The translations under genes and the position numbers were made by a program. Below are positions 5,389 to 6,845 of a DNA stretch of 6,845 nucleotides, piece after piece (the stretch's first letter is position 1; every line of letters starts with the position of its first letter). Origin of the DNA: an uncultured Flavobacteriaceae bacterium (lineage in GTDB: Bacteria; Bacteroidota; Bacteroidia; Flavobacteriales; Flavobacteriaceae); the NCBI GenBank assembly GCA_945788155.1, contig CALZKX010000076.1, forward strand, positions 1 to 6,845, given 5' to 3'. The notes beneath the pieces are model-generated. The model saw only the letters and a program-made list of their open reading frames with translations. It did no database searches and had not been told where the DNA came from.

Positions 5389-6561
5389 ATGTCAAGAACA
5401 AGAATTTTTGATAATACCGAAATTGCTTTTCAATTAAAGAGCGATTCCGAGCTTGAGCGAGCTTATTTTTTGTTTAAAATGATATCTGTGCAACCATTGG
5501 TTAGGATTGGTACAGCAGCAACAAATTTTGCTTTGAAGACACACTTACCAGTTGAAAGGTTAATAAGATCAACAGTTTTTGACCATTTTTGCGGAGGTGT
5601 GAATGAACAGGATTGCCTTGAGGTTGTAGATAAAATGTTCGATAAGGGCGTGTCCTGTGTTTTGGACTATTCGGTTGAAGGTAAAGAAACCGAAACAGAA
5701 TTTGATGCGGTCATGAACAAAACCTGTGAGCTTGTAGAGTTTGCGCATTCTAAACAAGCCATGCCAATTGCTGTCTTTAAACCAACAGGTTTGGGACGGC
5801 TCGATTTGTATCAAAAAAAAGGTGAAGGTCTTGATTTTACTGATGCTGAAAAGGAAGAATGGAACAGGGTAGTAGCTCGCTACCATACCATTTGTAAGCT
5901 AGGGAAAGAAAAGGATGTTGAAATATTGATTGATGCCGAAGAAAGTTGGATGCAGGATGCTGCCGACGATTTACTTGAGGACTTAATGAAGACATATAAT
6001 GCAGAAAAGCCAATTGTATATAATACATTGCAACTATATAGATGGGATCGGTTGGATTATTTAAAGTCACTTAATGAACGAGCCCAGAAAGAAGGTTTTA
6101 AATTAGGTTTTAAAATTGTTAGAGGCGCCTATATGGAAAAAGAGCGCGAGCGTGCCAAAAGTAAAGGGTATCTATCTCCAATATGTAAAGATAAAGCCAA
6201 TACCGATGCAAATTTTAACCTTACGCTTGCTTACATTTTAGAGAATTTAGAAAACATCTCGGTTTTTATTGGAACTCATAATGAAGAGAGCTCATACTTA
6301 GCAATGGAATTAATGGAAGAAAAAGGAATAGCCAAAAACGATAACCGTGTTTGGTTTGGACAGTTATATGGTATGAGTGACCACATTAGTTATAATCTCG
6401 CCAATAAGGGTTACAATGTTGCCAAGTACGTGCCTTTTGGCCCTGTTAAAGATGTGATGCCCTATTTAATTAGAAGAGCTGAAGAAAATACGTCGGTTGC
6501 TGGACAAACTAACAGAGAATTAAATTTACTTAAACAGGAAAGGAAACGCAGAAAGCTTTAA
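5389..6561 (+). CDS. monofunctional proline dehydrogenase (FAD-dependent)
   Basis: This enzyme oxidises L-proline to delta-1-pyrroline-5-carboxylate with FAD, passing electrons to the quinone pool; it is the first step of proline catabolism. The 390-residue protein has the PRODH TIM barrel over about 80-375. Visible signatures are VLDYSVEGKE (91-100), ILIDAEESW (179-187), YNTLQLYRWD (211-220), FKIVRGAYMEKER (241-253), IGTHNEES (294-301), GQLYGMSD (324-331) and the substrate-binding Y359-x-x-R362-R363-x-x-E366 helix in YLIRRAEEN. All active-site residues look intact. The protein lacks the aldehyde dehydrogenase half of bifunctional PutA, so P5C dehydrogenase must be encoded elsewhere. The C-terminus is very basic (KQERKRRKL). 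It is divergent from aroB, and a hairpin begins 3 bases after its stop. Regulation by the Lrp protein at 3226 is possible by analogy but has no site evidence here. Confidence 0.95.
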   Translation: MSRTRIFDNTEIAFQLKSDSELERAYFLFKMISVQPLVRIGTAATNFALKTHLPVERLIRSTVFDHFCGGVNEQDCLEVVDKMFDKGVSCVLDYSVEGKETETEFDAVMNKTCELVEFAHSKQAMPIAVFKPTGLGRLDLYQKKGEGLDFTDAEKEEWNRVVARYHTICKLGKEKDVEILIDAEESWMQDAADDLLEDLMKTYNAEKPIVYNTLQLYRWDRLDYLKSLNERAQKEGFKLGFKIVRGAYMEKERERAKSKGYLSPICKDKANTDANFNLTLAYILENLENISVFIGTHNEESSYLAMELMEEKGIAKNDNRVWFGQLYGMSDHISYNLANKGYNVAKYVPFGPVKDVMPYLIRRAEENTSVAGQTNRELNLLKQERKRRKL

Positions 6562-6564
6562 TGA

Positions 6565-6584
6565 ATTCCTGCGAAGGCAGGAAT
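6565..6584. repeat. perfect hairpin ATTCCTGC-GAAG-GCAGGAAT after proline dehydrogenase
   Basis: An 8-base perfect stem with a four-base loop begins 3 bases after the stop codon. It could act as a 3' stabiliser or transcription terminator. No T-run follows on the plus strand (CTATTAGG), so a classic intrinsic terminator is not supported. From memory, this TTCCTGC/GCAGGAA hairpin type is a dispersed intergenic repeat in many flavobacteria. Confidence 0.6.
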
Positions 6585-6591
6585 CTATTAG

Positions 6592-6705
6592 GTTTAATTC
6601 CCCAACTCTTAAGTCGGTAAATATTATGTTTGCAAAGCAAACTCAAATTAATACCTCACATGCTTGCGCCGAGGTAATTGATTTAACGTGAGTTCGATAT
6701 AACTA
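6592..6705. repeat. structured intergenic repeat-like block (tandem hairpins)
   Basis: Two consecutive secondary structures are visible. GTTTGC-AAA-GCAAAC at 6628-6642 is a perfect 6-base stem. The block 6641-6693 folds back on itself: ACTC (6641-6644) pairs with GAGT (6690-6693), A-T-rich arms 6645-6652 pair with 6676-6684 allowing one bulge and one G-T pair, and ACCTC (6653-6657) pairs with GAGGT (6671-6675). The right edge reads ACGTGAGTTCGATATAA (complement TTATATCGAACTCACGT), which I recall as a recurrent boundary of dispersed non-coding repeats in flavobacterial genomes. It is best described as a REP-like or MITE-like remnant. No transposase is present. Confidence 0.5.
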
Positions 6706-6780
6706 AAAGTATATAGTAAAAATATAATTACTTGATTGTTAGAGTAATATGTGTTTATTTATTGTAAACACCCTCCTTGC

Positions 6781-6828
6781 TCCTCCCTCAAGGGAGGAAT
6801 TACCAAAGATGACATTGTCCCCTTGAGG
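6781..6828. repeat. G+C-rich hairpin with a competing longer-range inverted repeat
   Basis: TCCTCCCT (6781-6788) and AGGGAGGA (6791-6798) form a perfect 8-base inverted repeat around CA, so in practice a 6-base stem with a 6-base loop. In addition CCTCAAGGG (6786-6794) is exactly complementary to CCCTTGAGG (6820-6828), giving an alternative 9-base stem. It stands out from the A+T-rich surroundings. It could be a terminator for a gene entering from the right, or another dispersed repeat. Confidence 0.5.
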
Positions 6829-6845
6829 ATTATCGAGATAAAAGC

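Larger units (their letters stand above)
6562..6845. other. gene-free right end carrying three repeat groups
   Basis: No convincing coding frame is present in these 284 bases. It contains the hairpin at 6565-6584, the structured block at 6592-6705, a short inverted repeat ATTACT/AGTAAT (6727-6732 and 6743-6748), GTGTTTA/TAAACAC (6751-6757 and 6765-6771), and the hairpin group at 6781-6828. The next gene is outside the window. Confidence 0.6.

Noticed and set aside
5569..6070. Minus-strand frames opposite proline dehydrogenase
   Set aside because: They are shadows of a clearly conserved gene with no independent coding signs.
6626..6691. 21-codon frame starting MFAKQTQ on the plus strand
   Set aside because: It runs through the hairpin repeat block, whose base pairing explains the sequence. 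There is no promoter or other coding support.
1..6845. CRISPR array, tRNA/rRNA gene, phage or insertion sequence
   Set aside because: I found no regularly spaced direct repeats, no tRNA-like cloverleaf and no transposase, integrase or phage frame on either strand by reading.

Overview
The window looks like an ordinary chromosomal segment of a marine-type Flavobacteriaceae (Bacteroidota). The evidence is high A+T, start codons without Shine-Dalgarno sequences, -7 boxes of the Bacteroidota form TAnnTTTG ahead of most transcription starts, and protein types typical of that family (a DUF6090-type N-terminus, a small lipoprotein next to TerC, an Lrp/DinB pair, and stand-alone proline dehydrogenase beside aroB). 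The genus cannot be fixed from the sequence.

Left part, minus strand (1-1728). In transcription order this holds an XRE-type helix-turn-helix regulator, a 123-residue lipoprotein, a TerC-family seven-helix membrane protein and, cut by the left edge, the first 24 codons of a DUF6090-type small membrane protein. The lipoprotein and TerC genes are 4 bases apart and almost certainly share a transcript. The regulator, the lipoprotein and the DUF6090 gene each have their own candidate -7 box.

Middle (1729-4218). A very A+T-rich divergent intergenic region of 277 bases separates the regulator from a plus-strand group: a cytoplasmic M14 zinc carboxypeptidase-like protein, an Lrp/AsnC regulator and a DinB-fold protein. 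Its right half contains one near-perfect copy and two degenerate copies of the palindrome TGTTTACA-nn-TGTAAACA. A half-site sits directly against the XRE start codon. These are probably operators for the divergent XRE protein, covering both its own promoter and the M14 promoter. Lrp and DinB are joined stop-to-start (TAGATG).

Right part (4221-6845). aroB (3-dehydroquinate synthase, shikimate pathway) lies on the minus strand, tail to tail with the DinB gene with 2 bases between stops. It is divergent from a monofunctional FAD-dependent proline dehydrogenase on the plus strand. The last 284 bases have no convincing gene. They carry three groups of hairpins that look like dispersed intergenic repeats of flavobacterial genomes, the first starting 3 bases after the proline dehydrogenase stop.

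I see no phage, CRISPR, IS, defence or biosynthetic island, and no clear new system. The items most worth a second look are the XRE operator cluster with a possibly leaderless regulator mRNA, the structured repeats after the proline dehydrogenase gene, and the uncharacterised lipoprotein paired with TerC.
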